DNA of 64,000 nucleotides. Source: Microbacterium sp. VKM Ac-2870. GTDB taxonomy: Bacteria > Actinomycetota > Actinomycetes > Actinomycetales > Microbacteriaceae. Of this stretch, positions 38,979 to 47,966 are shown in pieces; position 1 is the first letter of the stretch, and every line of letters begins with the position of its first letter. The position numbers and the translations under genes were made by a program. Under the pieces are notes generated by a model. That model was not told the origin of the DNA. It did not search any database and worked only from the letters and a program-made list of their open reading frames with translations. The DNA is taken from positions 310,001-374,000 of the forward strand of contig NZ_JADKSH010000002.1 in NCBI RefSeq assembly GCF_015350795.1, read 5' to 3'.

Positions 38979-40871
38979 ATGGCCATCGCCGACCTGTCCC
39001 CCCACCCCACCGCCCTTGTGACCGCCCACGGAGGCGGTACGGCGCCGGCGATGCGGTTCGGCCGTCGGCCGGCGCTCGCCGGCGCCGGCCTGGAAGCGCT
39101 GTTCGCCTGGGTCGACGACATCGCCGAGCTCACCCAGCCCGCCCGCATCCACTGGGTCGACGGCACGCGCGGCGAGAACGAGGCGCTGCTGCGTCAGCAG
39201 GTCGACGAGGGCAAGCTCATCAAGCTCAATCCCGAGTGGCGGCCCGGCTCGTACCTCGCCCGATCCCACCCGAGCGACGTGGCCCGCACCGAGGCGCGCA
39301 CCTTCATCGCGTCGGAGCGGGAGGAGGATGCCGGGCCCACGAACAACTGGGCGGCGCCCGCCCAGATCCGCGCCACGATCACGCCCCTGTTCGAGGGGTC
39401 GATGCGCGGGCGCACCATGTACGTCGTCCCGTTCTCGATGGGCGCGGTCGGTGGTCCGCTGTCGCACATCGGCGTGCAGATCACCGACAGCGCCTACGCG
39501 GTCACCTCGATCGGCATCATGACGCGGGTCGGCACCTCGGTGATCGAGCAGATCGCCGCCGGCAAGCCCTGGGTCAAGACGGTGCACTCCGTGGGCGCAC
39601 CGCTCGTCGACGGAGAGCAGGACGTCGCGTGGCCGTGCAACGACGAGAAGTACATCGTGCACTTCCCCGACACCCTCGAAGTCTGGTCGTTCGGTTCGGG
39701 CTACGGCGGCAACGCGATCCTGGCCAAGAAGTGCTTCGCGCTGCGCATCGCCTCGGTCATCGGCCGCAATGAGGGCTGGCTCGCCGAGCACATGCTCCTC
39801 ATCCGCGTCATCAGCCCGGAGGGGCGGAGTTTCCACCTCGCCGCCGCGTTTCCGTCGGCCTGCGGCAAGACCAATCTCGCGATGCTCCGTCCGACCATTC
39901 CCGGCTGGCGCGTCGAGACCCTCGGCGACGACATCGCGTGGCTGCGTCCCGGCGACGACGGTCGCCTCTGGGCGATCAACCCCGAGGCCGGATTCTTCGG
40001 CGTCGCGCCGGGAACCGGTGAGACGACCAACGTCGCGGCCGTCGAGACGCTGTGGGGCAACACGATCTTCACGAACGTCGCACTCCGACCCGACGGGGAC
40101 GTCTGGTGGGAAGGACTCACCGAAGACGTTCCCGCAGAGCTGACCGACTGGGAAGGCAACCCCTGGACGCCGGAATCCGGTCGCCCGGCCGCGCACCCGA
40201 ACTCGCGGTTCACCGTGAGCGCCGGCCAGTGCCCGCAGATCGCGCCCGACTGGGAGACCCCGGAAGGGGTGCCGCTGGACGGCATCCTGTTCGGCGGTCG
40301 CCGCGCCACCAACGTCCCGCTGGTCGTCGAGGCGACCGACTGGTCGCACGGCGTCTTCCTCGGCTCGACCATCTCGTCGGAGCGCACCGCCGCCGCCGAG
40401 GGCACCGTCGGCGAGCTGCGCCGCGACCCGTTCGCCATGCTCCCGTTCTGCGGCTACAACATGGCCGACTACTTCGGGCACTGGCTGAAGGTCGGTCAGA
40501 AGCTCCGGTTCGACCGCGCGCCGCGCATCTTCCAGGTCAACTGGTTCCGCAAGGGCGACGACGGCCGGTTCCTCTGGCCCGGATTCGGCGACAATGCCCG
40601 TGTCATCGACTGGATCATCCGTCGCATTGAGGGTCGGGTTCCGGCCGTCGACAGCCCCATCGGCCGGCTGCCGCGCACCGAGGACCTCAACCTCGATGGC
40701 ATTGATGTCTCCGACGACGACCTGCGGGAGCTGTTCGCCATCGACCGCGACCTGTGGCTGCAGGAGACGGCGCTGACGGAGGAGTTCTACGAAACCTTCG
40801 AGGGGCGCGTTCCCGCTGCCCTGCACGCCGAACTCGCGGCCCTTCGCTTCCGCCTCACCCGCAGCGCCTGA
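38979..40871 (+). CDS. pckG: Phosphoenolpyruvate carboxykinase (GTP)
   Basis: The enzyme makes phosphoenolpyruvate from oxaloacetate and GTP, the entry to gluconeogenesis. The 630-residue length is that of the GTP family, not the ATP family. The P-loop-like kinase motif with the reactive Cys is [13 protein letters not shown] (Cys295), followed by the metal site GDDIAWL. The N-terminal motif [11 protein letters not shown] and the later FWPGFGDN-like region ([12 protein letters not shown]) agree. AAGGAG lies five bases before the ATG. Divergence from a RamB-like regulator suggests control by acetate or carbon source. Confidence 0.97.
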   Translation: MAIADLSPHPTALVTAHGGGTAPAMRFGRRPALAGAGLEALFAWVDDIAELTQPARIHWVDGTRGENEALLRQQVDEGKLIKLNPEWRPGSYLARSHPSDVARTEARTFIASEREEDAGPTNNWAAPAQIRATITPLFEGSMRGRTMYVVPFSMGAVGGPLSHIGVQITDSAYAVTSIGIMTRVGTSVIEQIAAGKPWVKTVHSVGAPLVDGEQDVAWPCNDEKYIVHFPDTLEVWSFGSGYGGNAILAKKCFALRIASVIGRNEGWLAEHMLLIRVISPEGRSFHLAAAFPSACGKTNLAMLRPTIPGWRVETLGDDIAWLRPGDDGRLWAINPEAGFFGVAPGTGETTNVAAVETLWGNTIFTNVALRPDGDVWWEGLTEDVPAELTDWEGNPWTPESGRPAAHPNSRFTVSAGQCPQIAPDWETPEGVPLDGILFGGRRATNVPLVVEATDWSHGVFLGSTISSERTAAAEGTVGELRRDPFAMLPFCGYNMADYFGHWLKVGQKLRFDRAPRIFQVNWFRKGDDGRFLWPGFGDNARVIDWIIRRIEGRVPAVDSPIGRLPRTEDLNLDGIDVSDDDLRELFAIDRDLWLQETALTEEFYETFEGRVPAALHAELAALRFRLTRSA

Positions 40872-40892
40872 GGCGGAAGCGCCCGCTCTCCA

Positions 40893-41246
40893 TCACGGTG
40901 AGGGCGTGGAGGGCGTGGCGGGCGTGGCGATACGGCTGACGCGCACGGTGACCCGCACCGCGGGATCGCCCACAGCGGCCCGCACGCGGTTCGCGACCGC
41001 GCGCGCCACCTCGTCGACCCGCCCGCCGGCGACGCCGATACTCACGGAGATGTCCACGATGTCGTCGTGCCGCGAGACCACGCTGTACGCGCCGTCGGGA
41101 GCGATCGTCGCCCGCCACAGTCGCGTGGGCAGCGGCGCCGCGTAGAACAGCTCGGCGACGCCCGGCACCTCGCGCGCGGCGGCATCCGCGATCTTCGCCA
41201 CGTCGGCGGGGCGGTCGTCCCGGGTCGAGGTGATCACGTCGCTCAT
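40893..41246 (-). CDS. Asp23/Gls24-like small protein
   Basis: This 117-residue protein belongs by pattern to the Asp23/Gls24 envelope-stress superfamily: ADAAAREVPGVAELFYAAP matches the IA...V.GV opening, and VDISVSIGVAGGRVDEVARAVANRVRAAVGD matches the second helix region, ending with VRVTVRVSRI. No membrane segment is seen. It is the last gene of a leftward run sigma factor-Asp23-like-Asp23-like, overlapping the preceding gene by four bases. Function is inferred from family only. Confidence 0.7.
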   Translation of the reverse strand: MSDVITSTRDDRPADVAKIADAAAREVPGVAELFYAAPLPTRLWRATIAPDGAYSVVSRHDDIVDISVSIGVAGGRVDEVARAVANRVRAAVGDPAVRVTVRVSRIATPATPSTPSP

Positions 41247-41815
41247 CGGCCGTCCTCCTGCACACGCAGTGAGTCGACGATGACGTCGATCTCGCTCACC
41301 GTCCAGCGGGCGTGCTCCTCAAGGGCGTCGCGGACGCCCTGCCGCACGCGGTCGGCGACCCCGAGCAGTCCGGCGTCACGGCCCACGACGCTGTTCAGCA
41401 CGCTGATCGTCATCCGCACATCGATCCGGTCGGCGTCGGTGAGGGTGACGTCGACGCGCTCGACGAGCACCCCGTCCACCTGGTCGCCGGCGCCGCGGAC
41501 GAGCCCACGCACCGCCCCCTCGGTGACGACAACCCGCACGGCGTCGTCGTCGAGGAGGGGAAGGTCGTGCCCGGCGCGAGATTCGCGCGCCACCTCACCC
41601 AGAATCTGTTGGAACCACGACTCCGCCACATCGGTGCGGGCGTCGCGTTCGAGCAGTTCCCGCGACAGCGCACCGAGGTGCGTCATCGAGTCGAGCACGG
41701 CGCGGCACTGGGGGTCGCCGTCGATCGCGGGGATCGCCGGCGTGCGTCCGCGTTCGTGGTATTCCGCGAGTTCGTCCAGGGTGTACCCCGAGTCACCGAT
41801 CTCATCGCGTGCCAT
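41243..41815 (-). CDS. Asp23/Gls24 family protein with N-terminal extension
   Basis: The 190-residue protein has an acidic N-terminal half with TLDELAEYHERGRTPAIPAID and a helical region, followed by an Asp23-like half (about 110-185) with VDGVLVERVDVTLTDADRIDVRMTISVL and ADRVRQGVRDALEEHA. Such proteins line the inner face of the membrane through partners such as AmaP. The ATG at 41815 is chosen because GGAGGTG lies just upstream; an in-frame start farther upstream would lie inside the sigma gene. It is five bases after the sigma-factor stop and is therefore part of its operon. Confidence 0.72.
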   Translation of the reverse strand: MARDEIGDSGYTLDELAEYHERGRTPAIPAIDGDPQCRAVLDSMTHLGALSRELLERDARTDVAESWFQQILGEVARESRAGHDLPLLDDDAVRVVVTEGAVRGLVRGAGDQVDGVLVERVDVTLTDADRIDVRMTISVLNSVVGRDAGLLGVADRVRQGVRDALEEHARWTVSEIDVIVDSLRVQEDGR

Positions 41816-41820
41816 GTCGT

Positions 41821-42366
41821 TCACCTCCACTCCTGCATACGGTCGTAGATGGTCGCACGGGCTCGCGACAGCCGACCCCGCACGGCGTTCGCCGAGACTC
41901 CCAACTCGCGGGCGATCTCGTCGTATCCGTAGCCGCTCACCTCTCGCAGCAGCCACACTGCGCGCTGCTCTGCCGGCAGTTCGTCGAGCACGCGGCGCAG
42001 CATGTCCAGTTGAGAGGATGCCACGGCGGACTCGTCCGGCGTGAGCCCGACCGCCTCGGGCTCGGCATCCTCGATCGGTGTGAGAGGACGGACGGAGCGG
42101 AGACGATCGGTGGCTTTACGGGCCACGATCGTCGACAGCCACGCCCGGACGCGCTCGGGTTCGCGCAGTTCCGGCAGGCGTCGCCAGGCGGTGATCAGCG
42201 ACTCCTGCACACAGTCATCGGCGTCGGCGCGCGAGCTGAGCAACCGTGTGGCGAAGCCGATCAGATACCCACTGTGTCGGCGGACGAGCACCGCGAAAGC
42301 CCGTTCGTCGCCGTCGGCCGCGCGCGCCGCCAGAATGCCGTCTTCGACGTGCATCAGCGTCTCCAC
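41821..42366 (-). CDS. ECF sigma factor
   Basis: The 181-residue protein has sigma region 2 (about 25-90: ADDCVQESLITAWRRLPELREPERVRAWLSTI) and region 4 (125-178: LDELPAEQRAVWLLREVSGYGYDEIARELGVSANAVRGRLSRAR). No anti-sigma factor of a known type is next to it; instead the following genes are Asp23-like. The GTG at 42366 has AGGAGG four bases upstream; the ATG four codons later (42354) has GGAG six bases upstream and is an equal alternative. It probably controls this envelope cluster, but a matching promoter pair was not identified. Confidence 0.92.
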   Translation of the reverse strand: METLMHVEDGILAARAADGDERAFAVLVRRHSGYLIGFATRLLSSRADADDCVQESLITAWRRLPELREPERVRAWLSTIVARKATDRLRSVRPLTPIEDAEPEAVGLTPDESAVASSQLDMLRRVLDELPAEQRAVWLLREVSGYGYDEIARELGVSANAVRGRLSRARATIYDRMQEWR

Positions 42367-42575
42367 GCGTCCTCCTGCCTCGTGCCGCCCCCAGATACCT
42401 CAAGACCGTGCCACGCCGCAGGCGCGGCGCCAAGCCCTTGCGCGGCCGTAGCCCCACCGACTATGCGCCTCACGACGCTCAGCGAACTGCCAGGAAGTCG
42501 ACCGTGACGAAACGCCGGCGGCGCCCGTCATACCTGTGAACGCGCTCAACCGAGGGTGCGGAAAGGACAGACATC
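42367..42575. other. Divergent regulatory region of the Asp23 cluster
   Basis: These 209 bases separate the leftward sigma-factor operon from the rightward Asp23 operon and must hold promoters for both. GTCATA and TCATAC around 42527-42533, about 40 bases before the rightward ATG, are candidate -10 elements with GTGACG (42504-42509) upstream. An ECF-type GGAAC/CGTC pair with normal spacing was not found. Confidence 0.4.
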
Positions 42576-42998
42576 ATGGCCATCACGACCACTCCCACCA
42601 CGACCCCTGCTCCCGCCGTCGGCGGCGGCAAGACCGTCATCGTCGACCCGGTCATCGCGAAGATCGCCGGCATCGCGGCCGCCTCGGTCCCCGGGGTGCA
42701 CGCGCTGGGTGGCGGAGCCGCCCGTGTGATCGGCAGCATCCGTGAGGCCGTGGGTGCCAAGGACCTCGGTCAGGGCGTGCAGGTCGAGGTCGGCGAGAGG
42801 CAGGTCGCCGCTGACATCACGATTGTCGCCGAGTACCCCGAGCAGCTGCAGCGCGTGGCATCCGACGTGCGCACCGCCGTCGCCGACGCCATCACCGAAC
42901 TCGCCGGCATGGAGGTCACCGAGGTCAACGTGACCGTCGTCGACGTCCACATCCCCGGTGACGACGACACGCCCGCAGCTCCGGAGCGTGTCCAGTGA
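42576..42998 (+). CDS. Asp23/Gls24 family envelope stress protein
   Basis: This 140-residue protein is the clearest Asp23/Gls24 member in the cluster. KTVIVDPVIAKIAGIAAASVPGV is the family's opening segment, and VQVEVGERQVAADITIVAEYPEQLQRVASDVRTAVADAITELAGM followed by VTEVNVTVVDVHI completes the domain. It has a Thr-Pro-rich N-terminus and a short acidic tail, no membrane segment. In Staphylococcus the homologue is held at the membrane by AmaP, and similar partners follow here. GGAAAGGA precedes the ATG by about nine bases. Confidence 0.88.
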   Translation: MAITTTPTTTPAPAVGGGKTVIVDPVIAKIAGIAAASVPGVHALGGGAARVIGSIREAVGAKDLGQGVQVEVGERQVAADITIVAEYPEQLQRVASDVRTAVADAITELAGMEVTEVNVTVVDVHIPGDDDTPAAPERVQ

Positions 42999-43192
42999 CC
43001 GGCGCCGGCGCCACCGTCTGGGGCGCCGTCGCGGGAGCCGTGCTGGCGTTCGCGGCCCTGGCCTTCGGGTTCTGGGGCGTGGTCCTCGTGGCCGTGCTCG
43101 CCGCCCTCGGCGCGCTCGTCGGCGCCGTCGTGTCGGGTCGCATCGATCTGCGCGCCGCCGTCGACGCGGCCCGTGGCCGGCGGGTGGGCTGA
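42995..43192 (+). CDS. DUF2273-like small membrane protein
   Basis: This 65-residue protein has two hydrophobic segments (residues 6-26 and 28-48) and a basic C-terminus (AARGRRVG). Small DUF2273 proteins of this shape are regular members of Asp23/AmaP operons and probably help anchor the complex. The GTG start overlaps the preceding stop by four bases. The family call rests on size, topology and neighbourhood. Confidence 0.72.
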   Translation: MTGAGATVWGAVAGAVLAFAALAFGFWGVVLVAVLAALGALVGAVVSGRIDLRAAVDAARGRRVG

Positions 43193-43194
43193 TC

Positions 43195-43515
43195 ATGGAT
43201 GCCGCACGGCGCACCCCCGCCGCAGGCCGCATCACGGTCGCTGCGCGCGCCTACGAGCGCGTCGCGGCCGCGGTGCTCGCCGACGAGCTCGGCGTGCCGG
43301 TGCGCATCACCCGCGCGAGCGTGCGTGATGCGGGCGGGGCCCTGGCGGTGGACCTCACCAGCGGCATCCGCGGCGACGGTCCGCCCGTCGCCGCCGCGGC
43401 GGCATCCGCCCGCACCCGTACCGGCGAACGCCTCGCCGCCCTGACCGGTGCCCGCGTCGGCGACATCCGACTGCGCATCACCCACCTCGTCACTCCAGAG
43501 AGGGGCCTCTTGTGA
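43195..43515 (+). CDS. Small Asp23-related protein
   Basis: This 106-residue protein starts two bases after the preceding stop. AGRITVAARAYERVAAAVLADELGVPVRITRASVRDAGGALAVDLTSGI resembles a circularly reduced Asp23-like alpha-beta unit, and the C-terminal RTGERLAALTGARVGDIRLRITHL resembles its second half. No membrane segment is present. It is the third or fourth Asp23-like module of the cluster. The relation is judged from pattern only and is moderately sure. Confidence 0.65.
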   Translation: MDAARRTPAAGRITVAARAYERVAAAVLADELGVPVRITRASVRDAGGALAVDLTSGIRGDGPPVAAAAASARTRTGERLAALTGARVGDIRLRITHLVTPERGLL

Positions 43516-44126
43516 CCGACACACTCGTCCGTGCGGATGCCGTGGCACCGTCGGCCGTGCCGCCGCACGTGTCGCGCGCGGAACGTGCTCTCGCGAAGCG
43601 ACTGCGCGGACGTTCGCGCAGCGTCTGGGTCACCGTCGCGCTCGTCGTCGCCGTCGCGGCGGCGGTGCTGCTCGGAATCGAAACCGTGCTGTTCGCGCTC
43701 GGGCGGTCGCCCGCTCTGGTCTCCCTCGAGACCGTGCACGCCGCCCTCACCGGCGGGGGGATGACCGGCGCGATCGTCGCGGTCGCCGCGGGGCTGTTCG
43801 GGCTCGTCTGCCTGTGGGGCGCGATCGCGCCCGGACGCACCCACCGCCGGATGCTGGTCGCCGGCCGTGTGCCGATGGTCGTTGACGACGCCATCGTCGC
43901 GGGAGCTCTCTCCCGCGTCGCCGGCACATCTGCCGCGCTCGGCCACGCCCACGTGAGCACTCGGCTCGGCGCGCGTCAGGCGCGCATCGCCCTCATTCCC
44001 GCCACCGGCTTCCCCATCGACCGCACTGCCGTCTCGGCGGAGGTCGACGATCTGCTCGCACAGCTCGGCGCCGCGCCCCGGCTCTCGGCGCGTGTCGACA
44101 TCGCCTCGGAAGGACGCCTCTCATGA
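43512..44126 (+). CDS. DUF6286-like membrane protein of the Asp23 cluster
   Basis: The 204-residue protein has a basic N-terminus (ERALAKRLRGRSRSVW), two membrane segments (about 38-58 and 84-108) and a soluble C-terminal domain of about 90 residues with DDAIVAGALSRVAG and RIALIPATGFPIDRTAV. Such DUF6286-type proteins are found beside Asp23 and AmaP genes in actinobacteria. The GTG start overlaps the previous stop. Its role is unknown; membrane anchoring of the Asp23 proteins is the likely one. Confidence 0.7.
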   Translation: MTDTLVRADAVAPSAVPPHVSRAERALAKRLRGRSRSVWVTVALVVAVAAAVLLGIETVLFALGRSPALVSLETVHAALTGGGMTGAIVAVAAGLFGLVCLWGAIAPGRTHRRMLVAGRVPMVVDDAIVAGALSRVAGTSAALGHAHVSTRLGARQARIALIPATGFPIDRTAVSAEVDDLLAQLGAAPRLSARVDIASEGRLS

Positions 44127-44683
44127 CTCTCGCAACGCGCGTGCTCAACCGGCTGACCTTGCTGGTTCTCGCAGCTTGCGGCATCGCAGTCGCGGTGGCC
44201 GCGGCCTGGCCCGTCGTCAACAGTGGCACTCCGATGCCTCTGGTCGACCCGGTCGAGGCCGCGATGCGATCAACCGGCATCGCGTCCGCCGCCTGGGCAT
44301 GGATCGTGGCCGGCGCGCTCGCCGTGCTGATGGTGATCGCCCTTGCGATCGTGCTCACCCGGCCCGTGCGCCACGAGCGTGCTGCGGTCGACGACGGCGG
44401 GATCACCATCGACGACGACGTGATCGCCGACCTCCTGCGCGACGCGCTGGCCGATGTGCCGGACATCCTCTCGGTGACCGCGATCACCCAGCGTCGGCGC
44501 GCCCGGCGCATCGTCCGCGCGCGCATTCAGGTGCGACCTCGTGCCGACCTGGCCCTGCTCCAGCGCCGCGTCGCGGCCGCGGTCGGCGACGCCGACCGTC
44601 GCCTGGGCCTTGCCGTTCCCCTCGTCGTGCAGCTCACCGGAGGACTCCGGTCGACATTCGCACACGAGCGCCGCGTCGCCTGA
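44123..44683 (+). CDS. AmaP-like alkaline shock membrane anchor
   Basis: The 186-residue protein has two membrane segments (about 10-30 and 57-80) and then a soluble Asp23-related domain (95-180: ITIDDDVIADLLRDALADVPDILSVTAI, IVRARIQVRPRADLALLQRRV). This is the layout of AmaP, which in Staphylococcus holds Asp23 at the membrane. The ATG overlaps the preceding stop by four bases. It is the last gene of the tight rightward run, with csbD following after 58 bases. Confidence 0.75.
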   Translation: MTLATRVLNRLTLLVLAACGIAVAVAAAWPVVNSGTPMPLVDPVEAAMRSTGIASAAWAWIVAGALAVLMVIALAIVLTRPVRHERAAVDDGGITIDDDVIADLLRDALADVPDILSVTAITQRRRARRIVRARIQVRPRADLALLQRRVAAAVGDADRRLGLAVPLVVQLTGGLRSTFAHERRVA

Positions 44684-44696
44684 CGCGGCACAACTT

Positions 44697-44713
44697 CCCC
44701 GGAAACGCCGGGG
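44697..44713 (+). other. Small hairpin between the AmaP-like and CsbD genes
   Basis: CCCCGG (44697-44702) pairs with CCGGGG (44708-44713) around five bases. It lies in the leader of the csbD gene and may mark mRNA processing or weak termination, letting CsbD be made at a different level from the membrane proteins. Confidence 0.4.
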
Positions 44714-44741
44714 ATTCCACCGAAAACGAAAGGAGCTCATC

Positions 44742-44939
44742 ATGGGCCTCGCAGACGACATCAAGAACACAGCCGAGAACCTGACCGGCAAGGCCAAGGA
44801 GGCCATCGGCAACCTGACCGATAACGACAAGCTCGTCGCCGAGGGCAAGGCCGACCAGGTCAAGGCCCACGCGAAGGATGCCGCCTCCGACGTCAAGGAC
44901 GCAGCGTCGGACGTGAAGGACGCGCTCGGCGGAAAGTAG
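44742..44939 (+). CDS. CsbD family stress protein
   Basis: This 65-residue hydrophilic protein begins MGLADDIKNTAENLTGKAKEAIGNLTDNDKL, the CsbD signature, and ends in repeated Asp-Val-Lys-Asp-Ala units (residues 47-61). CsbD proteins are general stress proteins of unknown action, sigma-B dependent in Bacillus. AAAGGAG lies six bases before the ATG. The place at the end of the Asp23 cluster fits a shared stress response. Confidence 0.93.
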   Translation: MGLADDIKNTAENLTGKAKEAIGNLTDNDKLVAEGKADQVKAHAKDAASDVKDAASDVKDALGGK

Positions 44940-44954
44940 GCCGATCGTGACCAG

Positions 44955-44985
44955 CGAAGGGCCCGCCGGATCGGCGGGCCCTTCG
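44955..44985. terminator. Strong bidirectional terminator hairpin
   Basis: A 14-base perfect stem (44955-44968 with 44972-44985) closes on a three-base loop. It lies between the CsbD gene and the convergent ABC exporter gene and can serve both strands. TTCG follows the stem in each direction rather than a U-run. Confidence 0.85.
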
Positions 44986-45010
44986 TCGTGCGCGTCGGAG
45001 CGTCAGGCGC

Positions 45011-46927
45011 TCACACCAGCAGCTGGTGCTTCGCGAGGTCGCGGTACAGGGGCACGGTCTCGACCAGCTCGGAGTGGGTGCCCTGGCCGACGACGCGACC
45101 GTGGTCGAGCACGACGATGAGATCGCTGTCGACCACGGTCGACAGGCGGTGCGCGATCACGACGAGGGTGCGGCCGGAGGCGACCGCGTCGATCGCTTCA
45201 CGCATCCGCTGCTCGTTGAGGCCGTCCAACGACGATGTCGACTCGTCGAGCAGCAGCACCGGGGGAGCGGCGAGCAATGCGCGCGCGATCGCGAGTCGCT
45301 GGCGCTCGCCGCCGGAGAGCATGACACCGGCCTCGCCGACCGGGGCGTCGATTCTCAGAGGCGAGCGTTCCAGCACGTCGCCGAGGTTGACCGCCCGCAG
45401 CACGTCTTCGCAGGCCTCGTCGGAAGCGGCGGGCGAAGCCAGCCGCAGGTTGTCGGCGATGGTGCCGGCGAGGGTCGGGGCATCCTGTTCCACATAGCCG
45501 AGCTGGGCGCGCAGGCGCGTGCGGTCGATGCCGCGCAGGTCGACGCCGTCGAGCAGAATCGCCCCGCCCGTCGGGTCGTAGAAGCGCTCGATGAGCGAGA
45601 GAGTCGTCGACTTGCCGGCGCCCGAGGGTCCGACGAGGGCGACGCGCGCGCCGCGCGGCACCCGGAACGAGACACCCCGCAGCACCTCGCCGTCGGTGTC
45701 CGACACCTCCACCGTCGCGTCGGCGTGCGCTTCGGCGAGCAGCGCTGCCGCTTCGGTCTCCGAACGGCGGCGCGCGGTGACCACGGCATCCGGGTAGGCG
45801 AAGTGCACGTCGCGGAACTCGATCGCGGCCGACGTCGGCTGGTCGTCGTGGGCGGCCGCGGTCGAGATGGGCGAGGTGCCGACCGACACGGATGCCGCGA
45901 CCTCCGCATCGCACGCTGTCTCGGTGCGCAGGTCGAGTACTTCCTGGATGCGTCCGAGTGCGCCGAGGGCCTGGCCGACCGAGGTGACGGCGCCGAAGAA
46001 CGAACCGAGCGGCTGGACGAGGAAGAACAGGAACATCACGAAGGTGACGAGTTCGGCGATCGTGATGTCGCCCGACGCGACACGCAGCCCGCCGACGCCG
46101 AGGACGACGAGCAGCGAGAGCTGCAGGGCGACGCCGGCGATCGGAACGACGAATGCCGAGGCCTTGGCGACCTGCACGCCGGCGTCGTAGGCGCCCCGGG
46201 CGGTCTTCTCGATGCTCTCGCGCTCGCGCTCGGACGCACCGGCGGCGCGGATCGTGCGGATCGAACCCACCGCCCGCTCGACACCGGACGCGAGCTCGCC
46301 CACCTTCTCCTGCTGCACTGCCGTCGCGCGGCGGATACGGCCGCTGAGGGCGACCACGACGGCCACCGAGGCGCCGACGACCACGAGGATCAGCACGAGC
46401 AGCACGGGGTCGATGATGAGCATCGCGATGATGGCGCCGGCGAAGATCAGCGCGTTGCCGATCGAGTCGGCCAGTCCCTGGGTCAGCACGGCATAGAGCA
46501 GCGTGGTGTCGGTGCCCACTCGCGAGACGAGGTCGCCGGTGCGGCGGGCGTCGTACTCCTGCACGGGCAGGTGCAGAAGCTGGGCGATGAGGCGGCGTCG
46601 GCTCGAGTAGACGACGGCCGTGCCGGTGCGTTGCAGCAGGAAATGCTGGATGCCGCTGACCAGCGACGAGGCCACCACAAGACCGACGAGCACCCACACC
46701 AGCGCGTCGAGGGGCACGCCTTTCTGCACACGGTCGATCAACTGGCCCACCACCAGGGGCTGCGCCAGCGTCGCGCCCGCGGCCAGCAGGCTGAGTACCG
46801 CCACGATGACGAGCACGCCCTTCTGCTCGAAGACGAAGGGCAGGAGCTGGCGGAGGCTCGCGCGGGGGCCGTCATCGGCGGAGCGGCGGCGACCTCGGGT
46901 GGGGCGGGTGGTGCTGGCGGAGGACAT
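45011..46927 (-). CDS. ABC exporter (fused membrane and ATP-binding domains)
   Basis: The 638-residue half-transporter has six membrane segments in residues 35-310 and an ATPase domain in 400-635. Walker A is GPSGAGKST, the signature LSGGERQRLAIARAL, Walker B VLLLDESTSSLD and the switch His in VIAHRLSTV. It should work as a homodimer or heterodimer exporting lipids, drugs or peptides. The linker at about 330-400 is unusually long, with inserted Ala-Glu-rich segments (RRRSETEAAALLAEAHADATVEV) before the ATPase domain. The ATG at 46927 has AGGAAAG about six bases upstream. Substrate unknown. Confidence 0.92.
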   Translation of the reverse strand: MSSASTTRPTRGRRRSADDGPRASLRQLLPFVFEQKGVLVIVAVLSLLAAGATLAQPLVVGQLIDRVQKGVPLDALVWVLVGLVVASSLVSGIQHFLLQRTGTAVVYSSRRRLIAQLLHLPVQEYDARRTGDLVSRVGTDTTLLYAVLTQGLADSIGNALIFAGAIIAMLIIDPVLLVLILVVVGASVAVVVALSGRIRRATAVQQEKVGELASGVERAVGSIRTIRAAGASERERESIEKTARGAYDAGVQVAKASAFVVPIAGVALQLSLLVVLGVGGLRVASGDITIAELVTFVMFLFFLVQPLGSFFGAVTSVGQALGALGRIQEVLDLRTETACDAEVAASVSVGTSPISTAAAHDDQPTSAAIEFRDVHFAYPDAVVTARRRSETEAAALLAEAHADATVEVSDTDGEVLRGVSFRVPRGARVALVGPSGAGKSTTLSLIERFYDPTGGAILLDGVDLRGIDRTRLRAQLGYVEQDAPTLAGTIADNLRLASPAASDEACEDVLRAVNLGDVLERSPLRIDAPVGEAGVMLSGGERQRLAIARALLAAPPVLLLDESTSSLDGLNEQRMREAIDAVASGRTLVVIAHRLSTVVDSDLIVVLDHGRVVGQGTHSELVETVPLYRDLAKHQLLV

Positions 46928-47012
46928 AGGTGCTTTCCTGCTGTGTTCGGGTGCTTCTATCTTCTCTCTCGCAGACCGCCCCCGGCGCCGCGGCAGTGTC
47001 GGAGCTCGCCGC

Positions 47013-47018
47013 TAGGGT
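47013..47018 (+). promoter_or_regulatory. Candidate -10 hexamer of a leaderless promoter
   Basis: TAGGGT lies six bases before the GTG at 47025, and there is no ribosome-binding site. Confidence 0.5.
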
Positions 47019-47024
47019 GGATCG

Positions 47025-47966
47025 GTGCCCGCTCCCGTGATCTCTGCGACCAATCTCGTCAAGTCCTACAAGGTCAAGGGCAAGCCCGACTTCGTTGCCG
47101 TCGACGGCCTCAGTTTCGAGGTGGCGCCGGGTGAGTCCTTCGGCCTGCTCGGGCCCAACGGGGCCGGAAAGTCGACGACGATGAAGATGATCGGGGCCGT
47201 GTCCACCCGTTCCGGCGGCGACCTGCAGATCCTCGGTCTCGACCCAGATCGGTATGGACCCGAGATCCGTTCGCGCCTCGGCGTGGTGCCGCAGCAGGAC
47301 AATCTCGACGGCGAACTCAACGCGCGCGAGAATCTCTACATCTACGGCCGCTACTTCGGTCTGCCGAGCAAGCTCTGCCACGAGAAGGCCGACGAGCTGC
47401 TCGCCTTCGCCCAGCTCGAAGACAAGGCCAAGAACAAGGTCGACCAGCTGTCCGGCGGGATGAAGCGTCGCCTCACGATCGCGCGCGGACTCATCAACGA
47501 TCCGCGTATCCTGCTCCTCGACGAACCCACCACCGGTCTGGACCCGCAGGCCCGTCACGTGCTGTGGGATCGCCTGTTCCGCCTCAAGGAGCGCGGCACG
47601 ACGCTCGTGCTCACGACTCACTACATGGACGAGGCCGAGCAGCTCTGCGATCGACTGATCGTCGTCGACAAGGGTCGCATCATGGCCGAGGGCACCCCGG
47701 CATCCCTCATCCGGCAGCACTCCAGCCGTGAGGTGCTCGAGGTCCGCTTCGGCTCCGACCGCAACGCCCAGGTCGCGGGCAGCCTCGGCGGCATCGGCGA
47801 GCGGGTCGAGGTTCTTCCCGACCGCATCCTCATCTACGCAGAAGACGGTGAGGCCGCGCTCGAGCGGATCACCGGCCAGGGCCTCGAGCCGATCACCTCG
47901 CTCGTGCGCCGCTCGTCGCTGGAAGACGTCTTTCTGCGCCTCACGGGAAGGTCGTTGATCGAATGA
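47025..47966 (+). CDS. ABC-2 type exporter, ATP-binding protein (DrrA/NodI-like)
   Basis: The 313-residue ATPase has Walker A GPNGAGKST, Q-loop GVVPQQDNLD, signature LSGGMKRRL, Walker B LLLDEPTTGLDPQ and the switch His in LTTHYMDEAEQ. The extra C-terminal domain of about 90 residues (EVLEVRFGSD... EDVFLRLTGRSL) is the DrrA/CcmA-type tail. It overlaps the first permease gene by four bases. The family exports antibiotics, polysaccharides or lipids; the load here is unknown. Confidence 0.93.
   Translation: MPAPVISATNLVKSYKVKGKPDFVAVDGLSFEVAPGESFGLLGPNGAGKSTTMKMIGAVSTRSGGDLQILGLDPDRYGPEIRSRLGVVPQQDNLDGELNARENLYIYGRYFGLPSKLCHEKADELLAFAQLEDKAKNKVDQLSGGMKRRLTIARGLINDPRILLLDEPTTGLDPQARHVLWDRLFRLKERGTTLVLTTHYMDEAEQLCDRLIVVDKGRIMAEGTPASLIRQHSSREVLEVRFGSDRNAQVAGSLGGIGERVEVLPDRILIYAEDGEAALERITGQGLEPITSLVRRSSLEDVFLRLTGRSLIE

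Noticed and set aside
38979..40826. Leftward frame of about 645 codons antisense to pckG
   Set aside because: It is a shadow of pckG with biased composition and no motif.
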